Source: Luteimonas sp. MC1750 (GTDB lineage Bacteria; Pseudomonadota; Gammaproteobacteria; Xanthomonadales; Xanthomonadaceae). Taken from it: a stretch of DNA of 64,000 nt. The DNA lies in contig NZ_CP067113.1 in NCBI RefSeq assembly GCF_016615955.1, positions 124,001 to 188,000 of the forward strand, given 5' to 3'. The position numbers and the translations under genes are program-made. A model generated the notes under the pieces. The model made no database searches. It worked only from the letters and a program-made list of their open reading frames with translations, and was not told the origin of the DNA. Shown here piece by piece: positions 29,920-38,234 of this stretch. Each line of letters begins with the position of its first letter. The stretch's first letter is position 1.

Positions 29920-30107
29920 GCCACGGATTGACGCGGATAAGAGCCGATTTACACGGATAGGGCAGAAGCGGTTGGGGTGGGTCGCGCGGATGCCGGTCTA
30001 TTCGCTGGCGACGAGCGAATTCGCGAATGGCGTCACCAGGAACGGCTCTCTACCTGAGCGTTAGCTCTATCCGTGTAAATCGGCTCTTATCCGCGTCAAT
30101 CCGTGGC
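29920..30107. repeat. 41-bp perfect inverted repeat with 106-bp spacer
   Basis: Left arm 29920-29960 (begins gccacggattgacgcggata) and right arm 30067-30107 are exact reverse complements over 41 bases. The match continues outward for several bases (agcgttt) with a two-base gap. The arms are far less G+C-rich than the genome. It fills the 219-base gap between the convergent thiolase and hemY genes. The spacer holds a second small dyad around gaattcgcgaat. No open frame is supported inside. Confidence 0.9.
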
Positions 30108-30115
30108 AAACGCTT

Positions 30116-31324
30116 CTAGAGCCCTTCCAGCCGTTCCCCACCGAGTCCCGGCGAGCGGTTGGCGAGCGGGGTGACGGGTTCGCCGCGCTGCATGCGCAGG
30201 GCGTTGGCGTAGGCGATGCGGGCGGTGGTGTCGTCGCCGGTGGCGGCGTGGCCGTCGCCCAGTTCTTCCCAGGCTTCGGGGCCGGCGCCCTGGGCGATCG
30301 CGCGCTGCAGGTGATCTTCGGCCTGCAGCCAGTCGCCGCGGGCGCGCGCCATGCGGGCCAGGGTGAGCAGGAGGGCGGGGCTGCCGGGGCGCTGCTGCAG
30401 CCAGCGCTGGGCCGCGGCTTCGCGGTGCTCGACGCGGGCGATCGGCAGGCGGCCGTAGCGGGCGGCCAGGTCCTCGTCCCAGCGGGTGTCGAGGGCGTGC
30501 TCGATGCTGGAGGTGGCGGCGTCGTCCCAGCCGAGCGCGGCAGCGCGGTCGGCGTAGGCGGCGACCACCTCGGGCTCGCTGCGCAGGCCCTTCGGAACGC
30601 TTTCCCAGCGGTCGGCCAATGCATTGGCATCGCCGGCCTCGGCCAGCGCCTGGGCGGCCCACACGCGCTCGCGCTGCGCAAGCGCGCCTTCGGGCAGGGC
30701 CTGCTGCTGGCGCAGCGCGCCCAGCAGGGCATAGGCATCCGCCGCGCGCCGCGAAGCGGCGTAGGCGTCGGCGCGCAGCGCCAGGCCGCGCGGCGAGAGC
30801 GGCTGCGCGTTCGGATCGTCCAGCGCCACCAGGGCGTCGGTGGGGCGGTCCTCGGCCAGCGCGAGCTCGGCGCGGCCGATGGCGCGGGTCAGGGCGTGTC
30901 CACTGTCGATGGCGTCGAGGTGGCTGCGCGCGGCGGCGTGGTCACCGCGCGCGGTCGCGGCGCGGGCCGCGGCCAGGCGCGCCACGGCGGCGTCGCTGTC
31001 CTCGGCGGCCTGCGGAAGCAACTTCTCGGCGCGCGCGTAGTGGCCCTGGTGCAGCGCTTCGAGGCCGCTGCCCAGGCGTTCGCGCGACTGGCGTTCGCGG
31101 CGATGGCGCCAGGCGCGCATCGGCAGGGCGATCAGCGACCACAGCAGCCAGAGCACGAACAGGCCGGCGAGCACGGCCACCGAGACCCAGAGCAGGTTGG
31201 TGGTGTAGTCCCAGCCGCGGTAGCGCACCAGCACGTAGCCGGGGTCCTGCGCGAGCAGGTGCCAGGCCAGTGCGCCGATGATCGCCAGCAGGATCCAGAC
31301 GAGCAGGTTGCGGAACAGGTTCAT
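30116..31324 (-). CDS. hemY: heme biosynthesis-associated membrane TPR protein HemY
   Basis: 402 residues from the ATG at 31324. Two N-terminal transmembrane helices (about 5-24 and 42-66) are separated by the conserved DPGYVLVRYRGWDYTTN segment of HemY_N, followed by TPR repeats to the end. This is the gammaproteobacterial HemY, not protoporphyrinogen oxidase. It is an inner-membrane protein linked to coproporphyrinogen/heme homeostasis. It is the last gene of the hemD-hemX-hemY block, 52 bases after hemX. Confidence 0.9.
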   Translation of the reverse strand: MNLFRNLLVWILLAIIGALAWHLLAQDPGYVLVRYRGWDYTTNLLWVSVAVLAGLFVLWLLWSLIALPMRAWRHRRERQSRERLGSGLEALHQGHYARAEKLLPQAAEDSDAAVARLAAARAATARGDHAAARSHLDAIDSGHALTRAIGRAELALAEDRPTDALVALDDPNAQPLSPRGLALRADAYAASRRAADAYALLGALRQQQALPEGALAQRERVWAAQALAEAGDANALADRWESVPKGLRSEPEVVAAYADRAAALGWDDAATSSIEHALDTRWDEDLAARYGRLPIARVEHREAAAQRWLQQRPGSPALLLTLARMARARGDWLQAEDHLQRAIAQGAGPEAWEELGDGHAATGDDTTARIAYANALRMQRGEPVTPLANRSPGLGGERLEGL

Positions 31325-31376
31325 GGCAGTCTCCAAAGTCGCCGCCACCGTAGCGGCGCGGATGTCGCGGCCGTGT

Positions 31377-32420
31377 TCACATTGCTGCGTGGTCGCCCTC
31401 CAGGCGTCCGCGCTGCAGGCGCAGCTGGTCGAGCGTGGTGCCGAGCGTTGGCAGCTCCGGCTTCAATGGCAGCGCGGCGATGGCGTCCAGCTCGCGCAGG
31501 CGCGCGTCGCGCGTGGCCGAGGCCGGCCACAGCCGCGGGACCAGGGCGCGCACCCGGGCCAGCGCGGCCGCGTGGCCCGCGGTGTCGCGGCGCTCCGCGG
31601 CGGTGCGCGCCAGCGACAGTTCGAGGCGCAGTGCGGCCAGGCCGGCGGCGCGCTCGCCGGCATCGACCACCAGCAGGGCGTCGCTGCGTCGCACGTCGAC
31701 GATGCGCGTGGCGAGGCGCTCCCACCAGGGCTGGGCGGACGCGGGCGCGGGCGCGGTGGTGTCTTTGGAGGGCGCGGCGGGTCCGGCGGGTGCGTCCAGG
31801 CCGGCCTCGAAGGCGTCGATCCGGGCCAGCGCGACAATGCGCGGGTCCTGCCCCAGCGCGTCGAGCATCGCGCGCTCGTCGGCAAGCACCTGGCGCAGGT
31901 CGATGTCGGCCGGGGCGTGCAGGCCATCCAGCAGCCGCGCCGCCAGGCCGTAGGCGCGTCGCGCGCCCTGCAGGTCGCCGGCCAGCAGCAGGCGCTGACC
32001 GCCCTGGGCCAGCAGCAGCTCGATCTCGTCCAGGCGCAGCGCGCGTGCGGCGTCCTGCGCCGGGTCGGCGAGGCGCTGCACGCTGTCCTCCAGCAGGGCC
32101 GCGCGCTGGCCCATCGCCAGCAGTTCGTCGCGCAGCAGGCGGTTGGTGGCCTCGGCCTGCTGCAGGCGCTTGCCCTGCGCCTGCTGTCCCTGGCGCAGGA
32201 TCGCCACGCGCTGCTGCAGGGCCTCGATGCCGATGCGGTCCTGGGTATCCGCCGCGCGACGCTCGTCGCGCTCCGACTGCCAGGCCCGCCACGCCAGCAG
32301 CGCCGCCAGCGGCAGCAGCAGGACCAGTAGCAGCCAGGCAAGGGCGGAGGTGCGGCGGCGGGGCGTCGCAGGGGACTCGGGGGCGTTCAAGGGCGCGCGC
32401 GCAAGGGGGCCGGGGCGCAC
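31377..32420 (-). CDS. hemX: HemX-like membrane protein
   Basis: 347 residues from the GTG at 32420, three bases after the hemD stop. One transmembrane helix (about 27-46) is followed by a coiled coil (about 50-110, ALQQRVAILRQGQQAQGKRL) and a helical periplasmic domain with the family segment LRLDEIELLLAQGGQRLLLAGD (split). It was once annotated as uroporphyrinogen methyltransferase, but no such motif is present. It probably scaffolds heme-pathway proteins with HemY. Confidence 0.85.
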   Translation of the reverse strand: MRPGPLARAPLNAPESPATPRRRTSALAWLLLVLLLPLAALLAWRAWQSERDERRAADTQDRIGIEALQQRVAILRQGQQAQGKRLQQAEATNRLLRDELLAMGQRAALLEDSVQRLADPAQDAARALRLDEIELLLAQGGQRLLLAGDLQGARRAYGLAARLLDGLHAPADIDLRQVLADERAMLDALGQDPRIVALARIDAFEAGLDAPAGPAAPSKDTTAPAPASAQPWWERLATRIVDVRRSDALLVVDAGERAAGLAALRLELSLARTAAERRDTAGHAAALARVRALVPRLWPASATRDARLRELDAIAALPLKPELPTLGTTLDQLRLQRGRLEGDHAAM

Positions 32421-32423
32421 ATG

Positions 32424-33200
32424 TTAGGGCGTTGCGGCGGTCCCGGCGCAGGCGGCGAGCATGTCAGGGACGCGCGCGCTGGCCGCGACCGCGGCGACGC
32501 GCAGCCCGTGGCCGCGGGCGAGGCCGGCCAGCCGCTCGCTGGCCGCCACCACGGTCGCGCGGCGCAGGCCATCCAGGGCGGCCGCGGGCAGGGTCGCGAG
32601 GACGTGCTCCAGCGCCTCGCCGCTGCTCACCAGCAGCCACGCCGGGGCCTCCAGCACGCGCAGCGCGGCGACCGCGCGTGGCGAAGGCGCGAGCGGCACG
32701 CGCGCATAGACATTGGCGCGCAGCACCCGCGCACCGCGCGCGGCCAGGGTCGCGGCGATCACGCCACGACCGCCCGGGGCGGTGACCAGGCCGACGTCCA
32801 GGCTCTCGATGTCCTGCAGCTGGGGCATGGCCAGCAGTCCCTCGCTGTCCATGCGCGCAGGCGACGCGACCTCGCCGGCGCCCGCCCGGCGCAGCGCACG
32901 CGCGGTGCCCGCGCCGACCGCAACCCACGGGCGCGCCGGAGCCGGCCGCAGCGGATGCAGGCGGGCCGCGGCGGCCACCGCCGCCGGGCTGGTGAACACC
33001 ACCCGTTCCGCGGCGAGCGAGCGCTGCAGCGCGGCGCGCGCGTCGTCGCCATCGAGGTGGTCGATGCGCCAGGGCGACAGCGCGAGGGTGCGCGCGCCGA
33101 GCGCCGCGGCGGCCCGGCGCACGCCGCCGTGGCCGCCGACCGGCCGCAGCGAGATCACGTAGCATCCGGACAGCGGCCCGGTGGAGGCGTGCGCAGGCAT
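32424..33200 (-). CDS. hemD: uroporphyrinogen-III synthase
   Basis: 258 residues from the ATG at 33200. The two-lobe HemD fold is recognisable from ISLRPVG at the start, VVFTSPAAVAAAA, WVAVGAGTARALR, VTAPGGRGVIAATLAARGA, VYARVPL and SSGEALEHVLA. It closes hydroxymethylbilane to uroporphyrinogen III with inversion of ring D. hemC, the usual upstream neighbour, is absent here: upstream lies a divergent thioesterase gene. Confidence 0.88.
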   Translation of the reverse strand: MPAHASTGPLSGCYVISLRPVGGHGGVRRAAAALGARTLALSPWRIDHLDGDDARAALQRSLAAERVVFTSPAAVAAAARLHPLRPAPARPWVAVGAGTARALRRAGAGEVASPARMDSEGLLAMPQLQDIESLDVGLVTAPGGRGVIAATLAARGARVLRANVYARVPLAPSPRAVAALRVLEAPAWLLVSSGEALEHVLATLPAAALDGLRRATVVAASERLAGLARGHGLRVAAVAASARVPDMLAACAGTAATP

Positions 33201-33293
33201 CGTGCCAGCTTGGTGCCTGTGGCATGCACCCGCAAGCGGCGGCCCGCCCGCCGGGCATCGAGCCGCACCACCCAAGGACCTGGAACGCGCTGC

Positions 33294-33752
33294 ATGCAAC
33301 TGGACGACGAACTCCGTGCGCTGGATGCGCACTACCGCTCGATGCCGCCGGTGGCGGCGATGGGCATCGCCATCGCCGGCCGCGACGGCGACACGCTGAC
33401 CCTGCGCGCGCCGCTGGCGCTCAACGTCAACGACAAGCACTGCGCCTTCGGCGGCAGCCTGGTCTCGCTGATGACCCTGGCCGGCTGGGGCCTGGTGACC
33501 CTGCGCTGCCACCAGCTGGGGATCGACGCCGACGTCTTCGTCGCCGACAGCGAGATCCGCTACCTGGCGCCGCTGTACGCCGACCTGCAGGCCACCGCCG
33601 CGCCCGCCGATGGCAGCGGCTGGGCGCCGTTCGACGACTCCCTGCGCAGCCGCGGACGCGCCCGCGTGCGCATCGCCGCCAGCGTGCCGCTGCCCGACGG
33701 CGGCATCGCCACCACCCTGCGCGCCGGCTACGCCGCCATCGCCAGGGGTTAG
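33294..33752 (+). CDS. YiiD C-terminal-type thioesterase (hotdog fold)
   Basis: 152 residues. The pattern MGIAIAGRDGDTLTLRAPL, then NVNDKHCAFGGSLVSLMTLAGWGL, then DVFVADSEIRYLAPL is that of the putative thioesterase domain found at the C-terminus of YiiD. Here it stands alone without the acetyltransferase domain. It is probably an acyl-CoA or acyl-ACP thioesterase of unknown substrate. It is divergent from hemD, with 93 bases between the starts. Confidence 0.8.
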   Translation: MQLDDELRALDAHYRSMPPVAAMGIAIAGRDGDTLTLRAPLALNVNDKHCAFGGSLVSLMTLAGWGLVTLRCHQLGIDADVFVADSEIRYLAPLYADLQATAAPADGSGWAPFDDSLRSRGRARVRIAASVPLPDGGIATTLRAGYAAIARG

Positions 33753-33783
33753 GATGGCCGCCGCCATCACCGGGGACCCCGAC

Positions 33784-34218
33784 ATGCGACCGATGCACGC
33801 CCGCAACGCCTTCGCCCTCCTTGCGCTGCTGGCCTGCGCGCTGCTGCTGCCCGGCTGCGCCAGCACCGGCAAGGGCGAGGCCCTGCAGCGCGCGCAGTAC
33901 GCCTGGTCGGCGGCGATCCGCTGGGGTGACTTCGAGGGTGCGTGGAACCTGGTCGATCCGGAATACCGCGAGCAGAACCCGCTGACCGACGTCGCGCTGG
34001 AGCGCTATGCCCAGGTGCAGGTCTCGCACTACCGCGAGCTCGGCGCGCCGCCGCCGTCAGCGGACGGCAGCGTGGGGCGCGACATCGACATCGGCGTGAT
34101 CAACCGCCACACCATGGCCGAGCGCGGCCTGCGCTACCGCGAATCGTGGCGCTGGGACGAGACGGCGGGCACGTGGTGGAACACCGCCGGCCTGCCGGAC
34201 TTCTGGCGCGGCGAGTAA
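33784..34218 (+). CDS. small lipoprotein of unknown function
   Basis: 144 residues from the ATG at 33784. Alternatives at 33754 and 33793 do not change the lipoprotein signal ALLALLACALLLPGC (lipobox LPGC). The mature part is a compact cystatin/NTF2-like domain with GDFEGAWNLVDPEYRE and YRESWRWDETAGTWWNTAGLP. This kind of fold is common in secreted proteins of unknown role. It is 31 bases after the thioesterase gene. Confidence 0.72.
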   Translation: MRPMHARNAFALLALLACALLLPGCASTGKGEALQRAQYAWSAAIRWGDFEGAWNLVDPEYREQNPLTDVALERYAQVQVSHYRELGAPPPSADGSVGRDIDIGVINRHTMAERGLRYRESWRWDETAGTWWNTAGLPDFWRGE

Positions 34219-34289
34219 TCGCAGCGCGGCTTTGCGCCGCCGACGGCGCTGGGAGACAATCCCCGCCCGCCGCCGGATCGCCGACCAAC

Positions 34290-34730
34290 GTGAATTTCGA
34301 AGAACTGTGGGCCTTCCTTGGCCGCAACCCCATGCTGGCCCTGGCGCTCGCCGGCATCACGGTCGCCATCGTCTACACCGAACTGCTGCGCGTGTTCCGC
34401 GGCTTCAAGGGCCTGCGCCCGGCTGAAGTCACCGCGCTGGTCAACCGCGAGGACGCGCTGGTCGTGGACCTGCGCGCGTCGGCGGAATTCGAGAAGGGGC
34501 ACATCCCCGGCTCGAAGAACGTGCAGATGGCCCAGTTCGACCCCGAGAACAAGTCGCTGGCCGCGGCGAAGTCGCTGCCGGTGGTGGCCGTGTGCAAGAC
34601 CGGCGTGTCCGCGGTCGACGCGGCCAAGCGCCTGCGCAAGGCCGGCTTCGAAAAGGTCTACGTGCTCGAGGGCGGCATCGGCGCCTGGCAGCAGGCCGAC
34701 CTGCCGCTGGCCAAGGGACGCGGCAAGTAG
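34290..34730 (+). CDS. yibN: rhodanese-domain membrane protein, YibN-like
   Basis: 146 residues from the GTG at 34290. A transmembrane helix (about 14-31) is followed by a rhodanese domain: DLRASAEFEKGHIPGSKNV, catalytic-loop cysteine in VVAVCKTGVSA and the final VLEGGIGAWQQADLP. The order yibN-secB-gpsA is shared with E. coli, supporting the assignment. It may transfer sulfur or act in membrane-protein biogenesis. The function of YibN is only partly known. Confidence 0.88.
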   Translation: MNFEELWAFLGRNPMLALALAGITVAIVYTELLRVFRGFKGLRPAEVTALVNREDALVVDLRASAEFEKGHIPGSKNVQMAQFDPENKSLAAAKSLPVVAVCKTGVSAVDAAKRLRKAGFEKVYVLEGGIGAWQQADLPLAKGRGK

Positions 34731-34799
34731 CCGCGCGGGTGGCCGCCGGCCACATGCGATAATCCTCCTCTTACCCGAATTCCGCTGGAGCAACACGAG

Positions 34800-35336
34800 A
34801 TGTCCGACCAGGAAGCCACCAACGCCAACGGCGCCGCCGGCGGTGCGCAGCAGCCCAACGGCCCGCAGTTCACGATCGAGAAGATCTACGTCAAGGACGT
34901 CTCGTTCGAGGCCCCGAAGACCCCGCAGGCCTTCGGTGAGCAGGGCCAGCCGCAGCTGCAGATGAACCTCAACCAGCGCGTGACCCGCATCGCCGACGCG
35001 TCGTTCGAGGTGGTGCTGGGCATCAACCTGACCTGCAAGCTGACCGAAGAGAAGACCGTGTACCTGGTCGAAGTGCAGCAGGCCGGCCTGTTCAACCTCT
35101 CCGGCTTCGACGACCAGTCGCTGGACGCGATGCTCGGCACCCACTGCCCGACCATCCTGTATCCGTATGCGCGCCAGATCATCGGCGACCTGATCCAGGC
35201 CGGCGGCTTCGCCCCGTTCCTGCTGCAGCCGATCAACTTCGAGGCGCTGTACGCCGAAGGCCTGCGCCAGCGCGCGCAGCAGCAGTCCGCGCAGGGCACC
35301 GACCTGGCCAGCGGCGAGACCAGCGGCAACGCCTGA
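34800..35336 (+). CDS. secB: protein-export chaperone SecB
   Basis: 178 residues. Conserved SecB segments: [16 protein letters not shown], the ligand groove [22 protein letters not shown] (split) and the end [36 protein letters not shown] (split). It keeps preproteins unfolded and hands them to SecA. An Ala/Gln/Asn-rich N-terminal extension (residues 1-23) is a minor difference. The stop TGA at 35334-35336 directly precedes the GTG of gpsA. Confidence 0.96.
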   Translation: MSDQEATNANGAAGGAQQPNGPQFTIEKIYVKDVSFEAPKTPQAFGEQGQPQLQMNLNQRVTRIADASFEVVLGINLTCKLTEEKTVYLVEVQQAGLFNLSGFDDQSLDAMLGTHCPTILYPYARQIIGDLIQAGGFAPFLLQPINFEALYAEGLRQRAQQQSAQGTDLASGETSGNA

Positions 35337-36383
35337 GTGTCCGCGGAACCTTCCATCGCACCGCCGGGCAAGCCGGCGGTCGCGGTGCTCGGCGCGGGCT
35401 CCTGGGGCACCGCGCTCGCCGCGCTGATCGCGCGCCACCAGCATCCAACCCTGCTCTGGGGTCGCGACCACGCGGTGGCTGCGTCCATCAACGCCGGCTC
35501 CGGCAACCCGCGCTACCTGCCCGGCATCGACCTGCCGCGCGCGCTGCGCGCGACCACCGAGCTGGCCGAGGCGCTGGCCGGTGCCGACCTGGTGCTGGTG
35601 GTGGTGCCCTCGCACGCCTTCGCCGGCACCTTGCGCGACCTCGCGCCGCTGCGCCCGGCGCACGCCGGCGTGGCCTGGGCGACCAAGGGCTTCGAACCCG
35701 GTTCGGGCCGGTTCCTGCACGAGGTGGCGGGCGAGGTGCTGGGCGACGACGTGCCGCTGGCCGTGGTCACCGGGCCGTCGTTCGCCAAGGAGGTTGCCGC
35801 CGGCATGCCGACCGCGGTGACGGTGCACGGCGATGACGAGGCCTTCGCCCAGTCCGTCGCCGACGTGCTGCACGGCCCCGCGTTCCGGGCCTACACCGGC
35901 AGCGACATGCGCGGTGCCGAACTCGGTGGCGCGATGAAGAACGTGCTGGCGGTCGCCACCGGTGTCGCCGACGGCATGGGCCTCGGGCTCAACGCCCGCG
36001 CCGGCCTGATCACCCGCGGCCTCAACGAGATGCTGCGCCTCAACATCGCCATTGGCGGCCGCCCGGAGACCCTGATGGGCCTGGCCGGCCTCGGCGACCT
36101 GGTGCTGACCTGCACCGGCGATCTTTCGCGCAACCGCCGCCTGGGCCTCGCCCTGGGACGCGGACAGAGCCTGGACGATGCGGTGCGCGAGATCGGCCAG
36201 GTGGTCGAGTCGGTGCAGACCGCCGACGAGGTGATGCGCCAGGCCGAGGCCCACGGCGTGGAGCTTCCGATCTCCAGCAACGTGCGCGACGTGCTGCACG
36301 GCGACATCACCCCCGCCGAAGGCCTCGCGCGCCTGCTCGCGCGCGAGCAGAAGGCGGAATACGCCGGCAAGCTGATCGGCTGA
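35337..36383 (+). CDS. gpsA: glycerol-3-phosphate dehydrogenase (NAD(P)+)
   Basis: 348 residues from the GTG at 35337, immediately after secB. Dinucleotide motif [28 protein letters not shown], catalytic-lysine region [14 protein letters not shown] and [20 protein letters not shown] are all conserved. It reduces dihydroxyacetone phosphate to sn-glycerol-3-phosphate for phospholipid synthesis in the cytoplasm. The stop codon merges into a 7-base tandem repeat. Confidence 0.96.
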   Translation: MSAEPSIAPPGKPAVAVLGAGSWGTALAALIARHQHPTLLWGRDHAVAASINAGSGNPRYLPGIDLPRALRATTELAEALAGADLVLVVVPSHAFAGTLRDLAPLRPAHAGVAWATKGFEPGSGRFLHEVAGEVLGDDVPLAVVTGPSFAKEVAAGMPTAVTVHGDDEAFAQSVADVLHGPAFRAYTGSDMRGAELGGAMKNVLAVATGVADGMGLGLNARAGLITRGLNEMLRLNIAIGGRPETLMGLAGLGDLVLTCTGDLSRNRRLGLALGRGQSLDDAVREIGQVVESVQTADEVMRQAEAHGVELPISSNVRDVLHGDITPAEGLARLLAREQKAEYAGKLIG

Positions 36384-36415
36384 GGGCTGAGGGCTGAGGG
36401 CTGAGGGCTGAGGGC
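36381..36415. repeat. tandem 7-base repeat (tgagggc x5)
   Basis: Five exact copies of tgagggc start at the gpsA stop codon itself (TGA at 36381-36383). A sixth, broken copy follows. The region 36384-36889 as a whole carries no supported gene, only this and the repeats listed below. Confidence 0.9.
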
Positions 36416-36483
36416 TGATCAGCTGGCGGGCTGACGGGCTCGCGAGACGAGCGCGGGTGCTGCTGCGCGGCGCTGCGACGCAT

Positions 36484-36839
36484 GGCCTGCTGCCGCTCAT
36501 GTCCCCCGATGCCGGCCCGCTGGGCCGGCATCTCCTCCTTGACTTCCCGTCAGCAGGCCACGCGCCGCAGCGGTGCGTGGGCGCGGGCGCTGCCGCCAAG
36601 GAGCGAAGAGCTGAAGAGCTGAAGAGCTGAAGGGCGAAGAGCAAAGAGCAAAGAGCAAAGAGCGAAGAGCGAAGAGCGAAGGGCGATGAGCGGTGCCTGA
36701 GCACCCACGTGGACCGGCGCTGCGAAAGCGTTGCGCGGCCGACGATGCTTCGGACTGCGGTGCGATGCCTGCTGACGGGAAGTCAAGGAGGAGGCTGCGG
36801 CCGCAAGGGCGCAGCCGGGGGACATGAGCGGCAGCAGGC
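36484..36839. repeat. long imperfect inverted repeat with inner hairpins
   Basis: The left arm (36484-36558) and right arm (36767-36839) are reverse complements over about 25 bases at each end: ggcctgctgccgctcatgtc against gacatgagcggcagcaggc, and cttgacttcccgtcagcagg against cctgctgacgggaagtcaag. Weaker similarity extends beyond both arms. Each arm has its own central hairpin (gccggcccgctgggccggc at 36511-36529; a gctgcg/cgcagc stem at 36795-36815). Between the arms lies a purine-rich tandem repeat. No transposase is present. Confidence 0.8.
36602..36683. repeat. purine-rich 7-8-base tandem repeat
   Basis: About ten units of gaagagc, aaagagc and gaagagct run without a break, nearly all A and G with an embedded C per unit on this strand. 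It lies between the two arms of the long inverted repeat. Slippage could make its length vary between strains. Confidence 0.88.
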
Positions 36840-36889
36840 ATCGCGCCGCAGCGCCGCCAAGCGTCCCGCCCGCACTCAGAAGCAGGCCC

Positions 36890-36919
36890 AAAAAAGAAAC
36901 CCCGGCCTTGCGGCCGGGG
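36890..36919 (-). terminator. intrinsic terminator of the Ax21-family gene
   Basis: On the minus strand a perfect 8-base stem (ccccggcc/ggccgggg, 36900-36907 and 36912-36919) with a 4-base loop is followed by tttctttttt. It lies about 50 bases past the stop codon of the Ax21-family gene. Confidence 0.88.
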
Positions 36920-36971
36920 TCATGTCGCGGAACGGGGAGAGAGGTCGCCCCGCGACCGGGAGTTACCCGTG

Positions 36972-37538
36972 TTACCAGGTGAAGCGCGGGCCGATGAACC
37001 ACTCGGTCACGTCGCCGTTGAACTTGACGTCGCCGTTGAGGCCCCAGTTCGCGTTGAACGCGACGTTGGCGCCGAGACGGCCGTAGAAGTCGCCGTCGAT
37101 GCCGCGGTCATAGTCCTCGTAGCCGACCAGCGCGTAGCCGTCGAAGTTGCGCGCCAGCAGGCCGCGCACGCCGACCTCGGTGCTCCAGCCGTCGAAGTCC
37201 AGCTCCTGGCCGAGCACGCGGCCGGCGTCGAGCTTCTGGTAGGCCACGCGCGCCAGCAGGTCGGTGCGCGGGGCGATCTCGAGGTTGTAGCCGACGCCGA
37301 TGCGGTACTGGTCGATGTCGAGGTTGGTGTTGTCGATCTCCTGGCTGCCGAAGCCGCCGAAGACGTGGAAATTGGGGTGGAACGCGGCGGAGCCATTGAC
37401 GTCGTAGCCGTCGGCGTCGACATCGCCCGTGGAGGCGACATAGCCGGCCTGGAGGTAGTTGTAGGTCACGCCTTCGGCGGCGTTGGCGGCGAGCGGCATC
37501 GATGCCGCCAGCGCAATGGCGATCAGGGAACGCTTCAT
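36972..37538 (-). CDS. Ax21-family outer membrane/secreted protein
   Basis: 188 residues. Signal peptide MKRSLIAIALAASMPLAANA. The mature protein is a series of beta-strands with alternating polarity and ends in an aromatic residue (EWFIGPRFTW), as in small outer membrane barrels. The patterns YNYLQAGYV, FHPNFHVFGGFGSQEIDNTN and NWGLNGDVKFNGD are those of Ax21 of Xanthomonas and Stenotrophomonas. The family is linked to biofilm and motility, but its once-claimed role as the XA21 immune ligand was withdrawn. It has its own terminator and is probably monocistronic. Confidence 0.88.
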   Translation of the reverse strand: MKRSLIAIALAASMPLAANAAEGVTYNYLQAGYVASTGDVDADGYDVNGSAAFHPNFHVFGGFGSQEIDNTNLDIDQYRIGVGYNLEIAPRTDLLARVAYQKLDAGRVLGQELDFDGWSTEVGVRGLLARNFDGYALVGYEDYDRGIDGDFYGRLGANVAFNANWGLNGDVKFNGDVTEWFIGPRFTW

Positions 37539-37720
37539 CAGGGGAGAGGCCTCTATTTCGTTATTGCTTTAGGGAGAGGACCGGCCACGGGGGCAGGGGA
37601 GGGGAGAGAACCGATCGGGGAAATCGGATACCCGCCGTGGCCGGTGGACGCATTCTCCCAGCGCGAAGGCAACGCCACCTGAATATTGAACTCGACGGTG
37701 CAGGAACTTTTCGCGATCAC

Positions 37721-38185
37721 TCACGCGGCGCCGGGGAAATCCAGCTGGCGCCACGCCTCGTAGGCGACCACGGCGATCGCGTTGGACAGGTTGAGGCTGC
37801 GGTTGCCCGGCCGCATCGGCAGCAACAGACGCTGTGCGTCCGGAACGCGCGCCAGCACCTCGGTGGGCAATCCGGAGGTCTCGCAGCCGAACAGGAAGGC
37901 GTCGTCGGCGCGGTAGCGCGGGGCGTCGTAGCGGACGCTGCCCCGCGCGCTGAGCGCGTAGAGACGCGGCGGTGAGATGGCGGCCAGGGCCGCGTCCAGG
38001 CTGTCGTGCACCGCCACCCGCGCGTACTCGTGGTAATCGAGCCCGGCGCGCCGCAGCTGGCGGTCGTCCATGTCGAAGCCGAGCGGCCGCACCAGGTGCA
38101 GGCGGGCGCCGGTGTTCGCGCACAGGCGGATCGCATTGCCCGTATTGGGCGGGATCTCGGGCTGGTACAGGATGAGGTCGATCAT
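37721..38185 (-). CDS. trmL: tRNA (cytidine/uridine-34-2'-O)-methyltransferase
   Basis: 154 residues from the ATG at 38185. A SPOUT methyltransferase with LYQPEIPPNTGNAIRLCANTG at the start (PxNxGxxxR, split), FGCETSGLP in the middle and the knot MRPGNRSLNLSNAIAVVAYEAWRQ at the end. It methylates the wobble base of tRNA-Leu isoacceptors. In E. coli trmL lies near secB-gpsA, and that neighbourhood is partly preserved here. Confidence 0.93.
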   Translation of the reverse strand: MIDLILYQPEIPPNTGNAIRLCANTGARLHLVRPLGFDMDDRQLRRAGLDYHEYARVAVHDSLDAALAAISPPRLYALSARGSVRYDAPRYRADDAFLFGCETSGLPTEVLARVPDAQRLLLPMRPGNRSLNLSNAIAVVAYEAWRQLDFPGAA

Positions 38186-38234
38186 CGCGCGCTGGCGGGA
38201 CGGCAGGGCCGGCAGGATACCCGGCCAGGCGGTT

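Noticed and set aside
30116..31324. Protoporphyrinogen oxidase (the HemY of Gram-positive bacteria)
   Set aside because: There is no FAD motif; the protein has two membrane helices and TPRs, as in gammaproteobacterial HemY.
36381..36683. CRISPR-like array from the regular repeats
   Set aside because: The units are 7-8 bases in direct contact without unique spacers.
36484..36839. Insertion sequence or MITE with terminal repeats
   Set aside because: The arms are inverted, but there is no transposase and no clear target-site duplication, so it is reported only as a repeat.
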